DNA of 64,000 nucleotides from NCBI RefSeq assembly GCF_004340205.1, contig NZ_SLWB01000001.1, forward strand, positions 310,001 through 374,000, given 5' to 3'. Positions 1-9,065 of the stretch are shown in pieces; the stretch's first letter is position 1; every line of letters starts with the position of its first letter. This stretch comes from Acetobacteroides hydrogenigenes (GTDB taxonomy: Bacteria > Bacteroidota > Bacteroidia > Bacteroidales > ZOR0009). The notes beneath the pieces are model-generated. The model did no database searches. It saw only the letters and a program-made list of their open reading frames with translations, and was not told the DNA's origin. A program made the translations under genes and the position numbers.

Positions 1-331
1 GTAAAGGGAAACCTATAAAGGCGAATAGAACTAGTTTTCTTTGAGTAAAGAAACGCATTATAAGACAACCAAAAATATTAACAGCTTCATTTCTTCCTTT
101 TCTACAAAAAAGAACCTGACACCGTATTTTGTACTGTATAAGAAATATATTCTACATTTTCCTTCAACCAAAACACACCATCATAATCATCTGATAATAA
201 ATTGACTTTAGGCTGACTTTGTCGTAATCTTGACTTTAGTTTTTTGTCTATAACCATACCCAGTCCATTTAACCACCATCATAAGCTCGTTAATAGACGA
301 ATAGGGTTCATAAATAAAAAATATCAAGATT
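1..331. other. Leading intergenic stretch, no gene seen
   Basis: A/T-rich sequence before the first gene. I see no convincing coding region on either strand, no RNA gene and no clear promoter. The only open frame, on the minus strand at 208-402, overlaps the start of the next gene and resembles no protein I know. Confidence 0.5.
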
Positions 332-850
332 ATGAAAAAGTCAGTACAGCATTCGTTCCTACTAAGTTTGATTTTCTTCCTTTTGCTATTTAGCAGCTGC
401 AATCAAACAAAAGACACCTTTGATTCGAAACAGTTCACGGAAAAATTCCGACAGGCACTTAACTCTCATGATGCAGCAACATTAGCGAAGTTGTATTCAG
501 AAAAGGCAACAATGATTGCATCGGGTGAATTAAAACCTACAGTTGGGAGAAAGGCTATTGAGGAATACTACGCGAATTTGTTCCGTATGGTTCCAGATCT
601 GAAACTTGAATACATTACCGTAATTTCGGAGGGTAATCAGCTATGTTTTGAGTTTTACCAAGAGGGAACCGCTGTCAAGTCGCTTGCGGCCTCATCAGAC
701 CATACCCCTATTAATATATCCCCCAAAGGCCATAAGATTGGGATAAAAGGAGTATGCTTAATGAAAGTAAACACAGAAGGACTAGCAATAGAGGATAAAA
801 CTTACTACGATACAGCCGAGTTCCAAAAGCAGATAGAAGGTACAAACTAA
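332..850 (+). CDS. SnoaL/DUF4440-like lipoprotein
   Basis: A 172-residue protein with a lipoprotein signal: a basic start, a long hydrophobic run and a lipobox ending at Cys23 (FSSC), so it is probably an outer-membrane lipoprotein. The mature part has the pattern of the SnoaL/DUF4440/ketosteroid isomerase-like fold: an N-terminal helix with NSHDAATLAKLY, then GRKAIEEYYANLF, followed by beta strands with a central charged and aromatic lining. Such proteins form small cone-shaped dimers that bind or isomerise hydrophobic ligands, but the ligand here is unknown. The ATG at 332 directly precedes the signal peptide. The gene stands alone and ends against a shared terminator facing ddl. Confidence 0.7.
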   Translation: MKKSVQHSFLLSLIFFLLLFSSCNQTKDTFDSKQFTEKFRQALNSHDAATLAKLYSEKATMIASGELKPTVGRKAIEEYYANLFRMVPDLKLEYITVISEGNQLCFEFYQEGTAVKSLAASSDHTPINISPKGHKIGIKGVCLMKVNTEGLAIEDKTYYDTAEFQKQIEGTN

Positions 851-901
851 GTTCGCAACTATTCGGAGCATTTACCGACAAACAAAGTATCCATGTAAAC
901 A

Positions 902-931
902 AAAAGGTCGACACCTCAGCATCGACCTTTT
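902..931. terminator. Bidirectional terminator between the SnoaL-like gene and ddl
   Basis: A perfect 10-bp stem (AAAAGGTCGA at 902-911 with TCGACCTTTT at 922-931) and a 10-base loop. It is A-rich on the left and T-rich on the right, so it can serve both convergent genes. Confidence 0.8.
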
Positions 932-952
932 CTATTATTTCAATTCACAAAT

Positions 953-1939
953 CTAGAATCTCTCAATCGCATCCTCAATTTCGAGGGTAAGCACATCGCG
1001 AAGTTCAAGCCCCATGGTGCGAACCTGCTGAGGCACGATGCTAGCCTGGCTCATTCCAGGTATGGTGTTGATCTCGATGAAGTAAAGCTTATCGTTGCTG
1101 TAGATGTAGTCTACACGAACGATACCGCGACAGCCTAGTACATCGTAGATATGCGACGATAGCTCCTGTACCCTTTCGGTAACCTCTTCGGGAATACGAG
1201 CAGGGGTAATCTCCTCCGACATACCGGAGGTATACTTAGCCTCGAAATCGAAGAACTCGGTTTTAGGAACGATTTCGGTTACGGGAAACACAAGAGCCTT
1301 GCTAGGAGTCTTGATCAATCCGTTGCCCAGCTCTATGCCGTTGATGCTCTCCTCGATAAGGATGGCATCACCCTCGGTAAAGGCGGCATCGATGGCACCT
1401 TGTAGCTGCTCAACGCTCTTTACCTTGGTAACGCCGAAGCTGCTACCGCTTGCGTTTGGCTTAACGAACATAGGAAGACCTAGCTCCTCAACCAGCGCAT
1501 CGGCATCAACCTGTTGCCCCTTGCGGAACATAAAACCTCGTGCCATATCAACGCCTTCGCCCTCGAGGTACTTCTTGGTTGCATACTTATCGAAGGTAAG
1601 CGCCGAGGTAAAGGTGCGACAGCCGGTATATGGTAAACGGATAAGATCGAAGTAAGCTTGAAGGATGCCATTCTCCCCAGGAGTTCCGTGGATCATCATC
1701 AGTACGCAGTCGAAGGTAGTCTTTGCGCCATCTTCAACAAAGGTAAAATCGTTCTTATCGATGGCGATATCGGCCTTGCCCTCCTGCTTTACGGTCCAAT
1801 CCGTTCCTTTTATAAAGATGGTGTAGGCGTTGTAGCGATCGCGGTCGATAACCTCGGCGATTTGCTGCGCGCTCTTAAACGAGATTACGGCTTCCGAAGA
1901 GTCGCCACCTGCAACGATGGCAATATTTTTCTTGTTCAT
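953..1939 (-). CDS. ddl: D-alanine--D-alanine ligase
   Basis: ATP-grasp ligase that joins two D-alanines for peptidoglycan precursors in the cytoplasm. The 328-residue length is normal. Visible motifs are the N-terminal GGDSSE loop, HGTPGENG followed by LPYTG in the substrate domain, the ATP-grasp lysine strand FVKPNASGSS, and the C-terminal metal and substrate motif EINTIPGMSQASIVP. I start at the ATG at 1939 (MNKKNIAIVAGG), where the family begins; an upstream in-frame extension is not conserved in style. It lies 349 bases downstream of rluD on the same strand. The PASTA-rluD-ddl order recurs in Bacteroidota, but the palindrome-rich gap suggests ddl may have its own transcript here. Confidence 0.95.
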   Translation of the reverse strand: MNKKNIAIVAGGDSSEAVISFKSAQQIAEVIDRDRYNAYTIFIKGTDWTVKQEGKADIAIDKNDFTFVEDGAKTTFDCVLMMIHGTPGENGILQAYFDLIRLPYTGCRTFTSALTFDKYATKKYLEGEGVDMARGFMFRKGQQVDADALVEELGLPMFVKPNASGSSFGVTKVKSVEQLQGAIDAAFTEGDAILIEESINGIELGNGLIKTPSKALVFPVTEIVPKTEFFDFEAKYTSGMSEEITPARIPEEVTERVQELSSHIYDVLGCRGIVRVDYIYSNDKLYFIEINTIPGMSQASIVPQQVRTMGLELRDVLTLEIEDAIERF

Positions 1940-1969
1940 AACGGTAGTTATTCTTGTAGGTGCAAGCAC

Positions 1970-2288
1970 CTAGTCGTTAATGCTTGTATAATCTCCGAGA
2001 TAAATCTAGGAGTAATCTTCTATTAGTCACTAAACTCACCCCTCCCAAGGGAGGAATAATGACGTTAAATTAACCTTGTAGCTATTCCTCTCTCAAGAAA
2101 CAGCGGTATTATGCCGCATAGATCGTTATCCCTATTGGGAAAGGCAGCAGTTGCGGCAGCTTATATTGTGCTTCTATTCCCCGGGATAAATCCCGGGGTT
2201 ACTAAGAGTTCACCCCTTCGGGGCTTCTCAAACTACATTGCATCCATCCAACTCACGACACACTACTCCCTTATTCCCTACTCACTCG
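1970..2288. repeat. Palindrome-rich spacer between rluD and ddl
   Basis: Contains several short perfect dyads: CCTCCCAAGGGAGG at 2041-2054, GCGG...CCGC around 2103-2117, a CCCCGGGA/TCCCGGGG hairpin at 2179-2198 and CCCC-TTC-GGGG at 2213-2223. The first resembles the CCTCC/GGAGG ends of the longer elements at 8.3 and 33.7 kb. I see no coding signal. It is probably a degraded repeat insertion inside an otherwise compact gene cluster. Confidence 0.55.
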
Positions 2289-3368
2289 TTATTCCTCTTC
2301 GAGTTCCAACTCTCGGCTGGCGATGTACGAACGCCACCTGTCGAGCAGCTGGGCCATATCGCTTGGCAGCTCGCTCTCGAAGTACATCTCCTTTTTGGTG
2401 GTTGGATGCACAAAGCCCAACGAGCGGGCGTGAAGGGCATGGCGTGGACATATCTCGAAACAATTCTTTACAAACTGCTTGTACTTGCTGAAAGTTGTTC
2501 CCTTTAGGATTTGATCGCCACCGTAGCGGTCGTCGTTAAACAGCGGATGCTTGAGATGCTCCATGTGAACTCGAATTTGGTGGGTACGCCCGGTTTCGAG
2601 TCGGCACTCTATCAGGTTCACGTAGCCAAGGCGCTCCAGCACCTTGTAGTGGGTAACAGCATGCTTCCCCTGATCGCCTTCAGGGAAGACATCCATCTTA
2701 AGCCTATCCTTAACGCTACGGCCAACATGCCCGATGATGGTGCCCTCATCCTCCGGCAGATTACCCCAAACCAGCGCTGTATATACGCGCTTGGTGGTAT
2801 GATCGAAGAACTGCTTGGCGATGTAGGCGTGGGCAAACTCGTTCTTGGCAATTACCAGAATGCCCGACGTGTTCTTATCGATACGGTGCACCAATCCGGC
2901 ACGCATATCGCCGCTCTGGAATAGCGGCAGGTCCTTAAGGTGGTAGGTCAACGCGTTCACCAAGGTTCCGGTGTAGTTGCCATGACCGGGGTGCACCACC
3001 ATGCCGGCCTCCTTATTTATGATGATAACGTCATCATCCTCGTAAAGGATATCGAGAGGAATATTCTCTGGAATGATCTCCAGCTCCCTGCGGGGATATG
3101 GAAGCACAATCGAGATGGTATCGAGCGGTTTTACCTTGTAGCTCGACTTAACCGACTTGCCATTTACAAGGATATTTCCGGCATCGGCAGCGCTCTGAAT
3201 GCGGTTGCGCGACACCTTCTCCATGCGGTTGGTAAGCCACTTGTCGATGCGAAGCATGCCCTGTCCCTTATCGACGCCGAAGCTGAAATGCTCGTACAAG
3301 CCCGACTGCTCCTCTTCTTCCTCCTCGTCCTGTTCGTCAATAAAGTCAGGATCTTCGTACTCCTTCAT
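2289..3368 (-). CDS. rluD: RluD-type 23S rRNA pseudouridine synthase
   Basis: RluA-family pseudouridine synthase, expected to modify helix 69 of 23S rRNA in the cytoplasm. After an unusually acidic N-terminal tail (about residues 1-25, a run of Glu and Asp) come an S4 RNA-binding domain (about 38-100, LRIDKWLTNRM) and the catalytic domain. The latter has NKEAGMVVHPG, the active-site motif HRIDKNTSG with its catalytic Asp, and the RTHQIRVHM loop. The ATG at 3368 is preceded in frame by a TTG; I prefer the ATG. It follows the PASTA gene by 24 bases, so the two are surely cotranscribed. Confidence 0.92.
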   Translation of the reverse strand: MKEYEDPDFIDEQDEEEEEEQSGLYEHFSFGVDKGQGMLRIDKWLTNRMEKVSRNRIQSAADAGNILVNGKSVKSSYKVKPLDTISIVLPYPRRELEIIPENIPLDILYEDDDVIIINKEAGMVVHPGHGNYTGTLVNALTYHLKDLPLFQSGDMRAGLVHRIDKNTSGILVIAKNEFAHAYIAKQFFDHTTKRVYTALVWGNLPEDEGTIIGHVGRSVKDRLKMDVFPEGDQGKHAVTHYKVLERLGYVNLIECRLETGRTHQIRVHMEHLKHPLFNDDRYGGDQILKGTTFSKYKQFVKNCFEICPRHALHARSLGFVHPTTKKEMYFESELPSDMAQLLDRWRSYIASRELELEEE

Positions 3369-3392
3369 CAAATATGTAGGGTTAAGATATTC

Positions 3393-4292
3393 TTATAGTT
3401 CTTCTTCAGGCTGCTCTTCGACAGATGCAGCTGTATCAACAGTAGATACCGTATCGGCACCATTAGGCGACACCATCATCCAAGACTGAGGCTTCTTCTT
3501 AGGATTCTTCGAAAGATAGACGTTAACCTTCTTCCCTAATCCAAGTTTTGCACCTACCGATGGATTTTGGTAGTAAACCTTAGCCTCGAGCGAATCTATC
3601 GAGTTGCGAACGGTCTCGTCATATCGGGCTTCACCTACATTTAGGTACGATTCAACGATTGACGAACGCGCACCACCAAAAGTCTGTCCTACCACATTGG
3701 GCACCTCGGTAACATCGCCCTGCGATAGCCCAACTACTAGTTCGATGGCAGACCCCACGGGGATCTTAACGCTTGAGCTTAGAATTCGACCATTGAAGCG
3801 CTGCTCGAGCACATTGTTGGTTGCAATATCGGCAACGTAATCTAAGCGCCCCACAGCAAACCCCTGCGATTCGATGATGGCTTTTGCCTGACGAAGCGAG
3901 TAGCCAACCACGTTGGGTACGTTGCTTAGCTTAGGGGTGCGGGTTATGATGGTAACAAATATTTTGCGGCCCTTCTTAACCTGAACTTCAGGCTTAGGAT
4001 TTTGGTCTATAATCATGCCTGCCTGCCTACCTGGAATATAAATGGAATCGGCGATCTGAATCTCAAGATTGGCACCCTCGGCTTGAGCGATTGCCTCGTC
4101 AATCATCATCCCCCTAAACTCGGGAACAGGCTGCGAAATGCCATGTTGGGTAACAATGTTCAAAAAGAGCGATGTTACCAACCAAAGAAGAAGCAGCAAA
4201 CCAAATGCTATAATTAGCTGACGGCTATAAACATTTGCCCAAGCACGCTTGGCCTTTACCTTTATCGTTTTTGTGAGTTTATCGAAATCCAT
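3393..4292 (-). CDS. PASTA-domain membrane protein
   Basis: A 299-residue single-pass inner-membrane protein: a short basic cytoplasmic N-terminus, one membrane segment at about residues 25-46 (LIIAFGLLLLLWLVTSLFL), then three PASTA domains outside. Each has the typical pattern VPN/EF-V/RG followed by basic KKG or VPVGS closing strands (VPEFRGMMIDEA, VPNVVGYSLRQA, VPNVVGQTFGGA). PASTA domains bind peptidoglycan fragments or act as spacers in cell-wall enzymes; there is no kinase or transpeptidase domain here. The ATG at 4292 (MDFDKL) is preferred to an upstream TTG. It is first in an operon with rluD and next to the wall-precursor gene ddl, consistent with an envelope role. The C-terminus is low-complexity and acidic. 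Confidence 0.85.
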   Translation of the reverse strand: MDFDKLTKTIKVKAKRAWANVYSRQLIIAFGLLLLLWLVTSLFLNIVTQHGISQPVPEFRGMMIDEAIAQAEGANLEIQIADSIYIPGRQAGMIIDQNPKPEVQVKKGRKIFVTIITRTPKLSNVPNVVGYSLRQAKAIIESQGFAVGRLDYVADIATNNVLEQRFNGRILSSSVKIPVGSAIELVVGLSQGDVTEVPNVVGQTFGGARSSIVESYLNVGEARYDETVRNSIDSLEAKVYYQNPSVGAKLGLGKKVNVYLSKNPKKKPQSWMMVSPNGADTVSTVDTAASVEEQPEEEL

Positions 4293-4326
4293 TCCACTAA
4301 TTTTAAGAGACCGACTAAAATTCAAG

Positions 4327-4360
4327 CAAAGATATAATTATCTGCTTGAAGTAATGCAAA
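4327..4360 (-). promoter_or_regulatory. Promoter of the PASTA-rluD operon
   Basis: On the minus strand there is a -7 element TATCTTTG (4327-4334 reversed) and, 22 bases upstream, TTTG (4357-4360 reversed). This fits the Bacteroidota consensus TTTG-N17-23-TAnnTTTG. It lies 35 bases before the ATG at 4292. Confidence 0.6.
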
Positions 4361-4489
4361 AATGAAGGTTCACTCCAGGGATTTCGCGTTTTAGAGCCCT
4401 ATAAGTTGATCGTAGTTTCTTTGCCACAAACTAGCATCCAATGCATCCTGCTGCTCCCATACGATGGAAACCGAAATGCAATAAAAGCA

Positions 4490-4790
4490 CGAAGCTTTTC
4501 CCTTAGTAAAAACTCTACTGCCGGATGGCGATAGAGCTTTCCCTTTGGTGAAAGCTCTGCTGCCGGGTAACGATAGAGCTTTTCCCTTAGTAAAAGTTCA
4601 GCTGCCGAGTGGCGATTGAGCTTTTCTCTTAGTGAAAGCTCAGCTGCCGAGTGGCGATTGAGTTTTTCCCTTATTAAAAGTTCAGCTGCCGAGCGGCGAT
4701 AGAGCTTTGCACTATGTAAATGCTCAGCTGCCGAGCGGCGATAGAGCTTTGCACTATGTAAATGCTCTGCTGCCGAGCGGCAATTAAGCA
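4490..4790. repeat. Hairpin tandem array 1, seven units of exactly 42 bp
   Basis: Units are phased on GCCG at 4520, 4562, 4604, 4646, 4688, 4730 and 4772, exactly 42 bases apart. Each unit holds two dyads: a small one (GCCGAGCGGC or variants) and a larger hairpin with GAGCTTT on the left and AAAGCTC on the right. Units differ mainly in the loop and in stem positions that stay paired. In the last two units the stem is rewritten as GAGC-TTTGCA / TGTAAA-(T)-GCTC and still pairs. The array lies between the divergent PASTA operon and the fused flavoenzyme gene. A 14-residue-period open frame crosses it on the minus strand, but this follows from the 42-bp period and I do not call it a gene. Confidence 0.9.
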
Positions 4791-5013
4791 AACCCGTTAT
4801 CTCCTAAAAAACCAGAAACAGCCTTATACGCATTTTAACATAGAATAAACCATACTGGAATAGTGTTAAAATACAACTATTCGCCTTATCCACTAAAAAT
4901 AATTACGCTACCCCTATTCTTTCTTTTCTTTTTGAATACAACGAGGGTTAAGTTTAACTAAATTGGGCAACACTAAATCACTAACCTAAACCGTAAACCA
5001 AAAGTACCAACCT

Positions 5014-8000
5014 ATGTATAAAGTAGACGTACACCCCATTTTGGATATCCCAAAAGGGAAAGAAGTTGAATTTCGCTTCGACGGAAAGACTATTAAGGGA
5101 GAGGCAGGCCTAACCATTGCCACCGCCCTACACCGCGCCGGATACCCAGTTCACAGCCACAGCTTAGAGAACCGCGAGCGTAGCCTCGAGTGCGGTATCG
5201 GCAAATGCGGCGCCTGCGAAATGCTTGTTGATGGCGTTGCCAAGCGTATCTGCATAACCCTTGTTGATGGAGTAAAGGAAGTTCAGGAAATTCCTCAGGA
5301 CTACATCCCCTCCAGTAAAGAGCCAGAGGCCCAAAAGGAGGAGAAGATATTCCGAACAACTGTAGCCATTATTGGTGCTGGACCAGCGGGACTTGCCGCC
5401 CGCGAGCTGCTGCTTAAGAACAACATTCCTAATCTGGTTGTCGACAACAACAGCAAGATTGGCGGTCAGTTTAACATGCAGACGCACCAGTTCTTCTTCT
5501 TCGAGAAGGAGAAAAAGTTTGGAGGGATGCGCGGCTTCGACATCGCCAAAACCCTAGCGAGCGACTCCATGGACGGCATCCTGCTCGACAGCACCGTTTG
5601 GGACATCCTAGATGGAAAACGAATTGCCGTTAAGAACATCGTCACCAACGAAATTTACTACATAGATGCCGACTACTTAGTGGTGGCAACGGGCGCTGTT
5701 CCTTTTATGCCCGCCTTCGAGAACGACGACCTTCCGGGCGTGTACACCGCTGCCGTTGTACAAAAAATGATGAACCAGGAGTACACCATCCTTGGTAAAA
5801 ACATCCTTACGGTTGGCGCTGGAAACATCGGCTACCTTACCTCTTACCAGCTGATGCAGGCCGGAGCCAATGTTAAGGCTATAATCGAGGCTGCACCCCA
5901 CGAAGGAGGATTCCCCGTTCAGGCCAACCGCGTACGCCGCTTAGGCATTCCGATAATGCTTTCGCATATGCTGATTAAAGCCGTGCCCAACAAAAACCAC
6001 GATGGCATTGTTGGCGCAATAGTTGCCCAGAGCGAAAACTTCCAGCCAATACCCGGCACCGAAAGGTACATCGACGGTATCGACGCCATAAACATCTGCA
6101 CCGGGCTCTTCCCCGACAACCATCTTCTGATAAAAGGGAATGAGGTATTCGGCAAGTGCTGCTACGGAGCAGGCGATGCCATACGCATTGGCGAGGGAAC
6201 CAGCGCCGTGCTTCGCGGTCAGCAGGTGGCCTACGAGATAATGCAGGAGCTTGGGCATCGCGTTTCCTACTCGCACTACCTTGCCGTATCCAAGGAGTAC
6301 ATCGAGTCGCAGCAGCACCCGGTTCATCTGCTAAAGGAGGCCCAAAAGCCATCAGGCGAACGCCTCGAAAAGCCTTTTGTGATTGCCGACTGCCTATACG
6401 GATTTGCCTGTAACCCTTGCAGCTTTGCCTGTCAGTATGGGGCCATCATAAAAAACTCTACCAACTCGACTCCAGTTATCGACTACACCAAGTGTATCGG
6501 CTGTATGCAGTGCGTTACGCTCTGCCCTGGCTTGGCCATCTTCGGGTACAACATCGGCAAGCAGCAGATTTTCCTTCCCGTTGAGTTCCACACGCAGGAA
6601 GGAACCGAGGTTTACCTGGTAGACAACAACGGCAAGAAGATGGGCGAAGGCGTTATCGAAAAGGTAATCACCAAGCCGAACAAGACCAACCTGGCAAGGG
6701 TAAAGTGCACCTCAACAACCACCGACGACCTTACCAACATCCGCGGGTTTATTGCCAAGGATCGCTATCCAGAGCCAGTAACGCTTAAGGATGCACCAAA
6801 AGATGTAGAATCGGAGCTTTACCTCTGCCACTGCGACGATGTTCCGCTCGATGAGGTGCTCGCTGTTATCGGCAACCGTAAGTTTATCTCGGCAGATGAG
6901 ATTAAGCACACCACCCACCTAGGGATGGGGCCTTGCCGTGGCAAGCGCTGCATGAAACGCCTAAAGGTTGCCCTTGCCCCTATGGGTATCGAGATTGTGG
7001 GCGACTCTACTCCTCGCGGACCGCTATCGAACCAAATTACAATGGGCGAGCTAAAGCCAAATGGCAAGCAGGAAAAGTACATCACCGAGATTAACTCGAA
7101 ACCCGCCCAAAAGGTAAAGGTTACCGCATTGATAGCCGGTGGTGGTATTGCAGGTAGCTCGCTGTTTATGCATATGGCGAAGGCAGGCCTAAAGCCTACC
7201 CTGCTAAACTTTGGAAGAGGATCTTCGTGGAGAAATATAGCCGGAGGTCGCCCAGCATTTAGCCTTCCCGAAATTGCCGAGATAGCCACCCGTAGCAACG
7301 AGCAGTTTAAGCAGCTACAGGAGATATCGAACATCGACTATCGTCCTATCAACTACGTAAACTTTGCGCACGACGATAAAACCTATCAGGCTCTTGAGGC
7401 ATCAAAAGCTTGGTCGAACGCCTATATGGTCGATCCTAAAGATTTCGACAAGGAGATATCGCCATACATCAACCCAAAGCTCGACCTATACAAAGGTGCT
7501 CTTATCACCCGCGATTGCTGGCAGGCAACGCCCGGTAAGACCGTTGATTTAATCCGCGACCTTGGAGTTGAGCATGGAGGAACCGTAGAGGAGGATAGCG
7601 AACTAATCAGCATCCACAGGGAGGGCAAAGAGTACGTTGCTCTGGTTCGCAACCACAAGAAGGAGTTTATTGAGTACCACACCGAGCTCTTCATAAACGC
7701 CTTGGGTGGCGATGCCGACAGGTACGCAAAGCAGCTGGGGTATCAGCTGGGGATGTACCCAGTAAAGCATCAGGCGTTCATCACCCGTCGCTTACCTTGG
7801 CTGGGTGCAAATACCACTCCACTAGGAATGCTTATCGACAGGCGCAAGTATAAGGGATTTGTTGCCGTGTACGGTCAGCAGCTGGCCGATACCGGACAAA
7901 TTATCGGCTGCGCTTCGCCAATGACCGATCCTCAGGAGGCCGGAAAGAACCTTGCCATTAACTCGCAGGAATTCTTGAAGATTGTTTCGGAGGTCTTTAC

Positions 8001-8244
8001 CGAGTGGATACCCAACCTATCCAACATCGGCTTCCAGGCATTCTGGGCCGGATACTACACCGAGCCTCGTATGTATGTCGATCCCGAGGCTGGGCTTTTG
8101 GTTGGCCTACGCGGACAAGGATTTATGCTTGGCCTAGAGATGGCGAAACTTTACGTTGACAAGATTACAGGAAAGCCAACACCTGCCTACTTCGATAGGC
8201 TATCGATACAGGGAGACGGGCTACTGGAACAGGCGTTTAAGTAA
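5014..8244 (+). CDS. Fused multi-domain iron-sulfur amine/amino-acid dehydrogenase
   Basis: A 1076-residue flavoprotein combining parts that are usually separate subunits of sarcosine oxidase-like, HcnABC-like or opine/hydroxyproline dehydrogenase complexes. In order: a [2Fe-2S] domain with Cys60, 65, 68 and 80; an FAD and NAD(P)-type oxidoreductase domain (GAGPAG at 121-126, GAGNIG at 268-273); a 2x[4Fe-4S] ferredoxin segment (Cys460, 466, 469, 473 and 494, 497, 500, 504); a BFD-like [2Fe-2S] segment (Cys605, 607, 641, 646); and a C-terminal DAO-type FAD domain (GGGIAG at 709-714). Electrons probably pass from a secondary amine or amino acid at the C-terminal flavin through the clusters to an acceptor. 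The substrate cannot be told from sequence. No signal peptide, so cytoplasmic. Preceded by array 1; it seems monocistronic. Confidence 0.85.
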   Translation: MYKVDVHPILDIPKGKEVEFRFDGKTIKGEAGLTIATALHRAGYPVHSHSLENRERSLECGIGKCGACEMLVDGVAKRICITLVDGVKEVQEIPQDYIPSSKEPEAQKEEKIFRTTVAIIGAGPAGLAARELLLKNNIPNLVVDNNSKIGGQFNMQTHQFFFFEKEKKFGGMRGFDIAKTLASDSMDGILLDSTVWDILDGKRIAVKNIVTNEIYYIDADYLVVATGAVPFMPAFENDDLPGVYTAAVVQKMMNQEYTILGKNILTVGAGNIGYLTSYQLMQAGANVKAIIEAAPHEGGFPVQANRVRRLGIPIMLSHMLIKAVPNKNHDGIVGAIVAQSENFQPIPGTERYIDGIDAINICTGLFPDNHLLIKGNEVFGKCCYGAGDAIRIGEGTSAVLRGQQVAYEIMQELGHRVSYSHYLAVSKEYIESQQHPVHLLKEAQKPSGERLEKPFVIADCLYGFACNPCSFACQYGAIIKNSTNSTPVIDYTKCIGCMQCVTLCPGLAIFGYNIGKQQIFLPVEFHTQEGTEVYLVDNNGKKMGEGVIEKVITKPNKTNLARVKCTSTTTDDLTNIRGFIAKDRYPEPVTLKDAPKDVESELYLCHCDDVPLDEVLAVIGNRKFISADEIKHTTHLGMGPCRGKRCMKRLKVALAPMGIEIVGDSTPRGPLSNQITMGELKPNGKQEKYITEINSKPAQKVKVTALIAGGGIAGSSLFMHMAKAGLKPTLLNFGRGSSWRNIAGGRPAFSLPEIAEIATRSNEQFKQLQEISNIDYRPINYVNFAHDDKTYQALEASKAWSNAYMVDPKDFDKEISPYINPKLDLYKGALITRDCWQATPGKTVDLIRDLGVEHGGTVEEDSELISIHREGKEYVALVRNHKKEFIEYHTELFINALGGDADRYAKQLGYQLGMYPVKHQAFITRRLPWLGANTTPLGMLIDRRKYKGFVAVYGQQLADTGQIIGCASPMTDPQEAGKNLAINSQEFLKIVSEVFTEWIPNLSNIGFQAFWAGYYTEPRMYVDPEAGLLVGLRGQGFMLGLEMAKLYVDKITGKPTPAYFDRLSIQGDGLLEQAFK

Positions 8245-8300
8245 GAGCAATGATCGATATTTGAAATCGATGTCATACATAAGTTAGCACAGAGCGTATT

Positions 8301-8402
8301 CCCCTCCTTTTCAAGGAGGGGTCGGCGCAGCCGGGGGTGGTTGTAGATGAAAAAAGTTAAGAACCACCCCGCCCGTCGGGCACCCCTCCTTGGTAAGGAG
8401 GG
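8301..8402. repeat. Dispersed ~100-bp inverted-repeat element, copy near 8.3 kb
   Basis: A nested palindrome. Each outer arm is itself a hairpin: CCCCTCCTT-TTC-AAGGAGGGG at 8301-8321 and CCCTCCTTGGTAAGGAGGG at 8384-8402. Between them GGGGTGGTT (8334-8342) pairs with AACCACCCC (8362-8370), and short GC dyads sit beside each. There is no open frame. The same architecture recurs around 33.66-33.81 kb, so this is a dispersed non-coding repeat. It follows the flavoenzyme stop codon and may influence mRNA ends. Confidence 0.75.
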
Positions 8403-8461
8403 AAATCACCCTGATAGAACTTAGGACTTTCCCATTTAATGTCCTATTTATAAATGATAAG

Positions 8462-8487
8462 AAAAGGGAGCCCCTCGGCTCCCTTTT
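8462..8487. terminator. Bidirectional terminator upstream of the nitroreductase 3' end
   Basis: An 11-bp stem AAAAGGGAGCC / GGCTCCCTTTT with the loop CCTC, followed by further T residues. It lies between the convergent flavoenzyme and nitroreductase genes. Confidence 0.8.
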
Positions 8488-8492
8488 TTATG

Positions 8493-9065
8493 CTATAGGT
8501 TTATCAAAACCTCCTTCAGCGTTCTTTTTGGCACATGGTGATGCTGTTCGCTATCACGCCAGTACTTGATGTCGCCGTCTTCGGAGATATCGTCAACAAC
8601 CACCTCCTCCTTGGGTTTTCCGAGGGCAAGGACAAGGGCTACTTTCAGATGCTCGGGAATATTGAGGATATCGGCAAGCTCCGCTTTCTTCACCGACGCA
8701 ATTACACATCCACCCAGCCCCTTTTCTACGGCACCAAGAAGCATGCTCTGGCAAACGATTCCCTGATCGTGCGGCATCCCCTGCCCCAGCGATGTATCTT
8801 CCAAAATTACGATGTAGGCGCTTGGACGTTCCCCTTCGACAGGACCACCCCAATCCTTAAGGTAACCCGCCCATGCAAGGGTTGGATATATCTTGGCGTT
8901 TAAATCCCTATCGTTCGAAATAAAGTACTTTAGCGGTTGCAGGTTGCGCCCACTAGGCGACATACGACCCAAGTCTACCAGCTCTACCAGCAAATCTCTA
9001 CCTACCGGCTCGTCTTCGTAAAAACGGCGGTAGCTCCTGTTCTTATAAACTAGCTCCTTTATCAT
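8493..9065 (-). CDS. Nitroreductase-family FMN protein
   Basis: A 190-residue nitroreductase-fold flavoprotein. It has the N-terminal arginine motif NRSYRRFYEDEP that contacts FMN phosphate, SPSGRNLQPLKYF, an ERPSAYIVI strand, GIVCQSMLLGAVEKGLGGCVI in the dimer helix, and a closing LALGKPKEE strand with a KYWRD tail. Homologues reduce nitro compounds, quinones or other small acceptors with NAD(P)H; some anaerobe paralogues have unknown substrates. The length fits the short NADH-type subfamily. It lies 73 bases downstream of sodB on the same strand, so both may belong to an oxygen or redox stress unit, though sodB also has its own promoter. Confidence 0.85.
   Translation of the reverse strand: MIKELVYKNRSYRRFYEDEPVGRDLLVELVDLGRMSPSGRNLQPLKYFISNDRDLNAKIYPTLAWAGYLKDWGGPVEGERPSAYIVILEDTSLGQGMPHDQGIVCQSMLLGAVEKGLGGCVIASVKKAELADILNIPEHLKVALVLALGKPKEEVVVDDISEDGDIKYWRDSEQHHHVPKRTLKEVLINL

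Noticed and set aside
4399-4791. A 130-residue minus-strand open frame with a 14-residue repeat
   Set aside because: The frame exists because the DNA repeats every 42 bases. The dyads explain the conservation better than the peptide, there is no signal or promoter, and the start is within the array.
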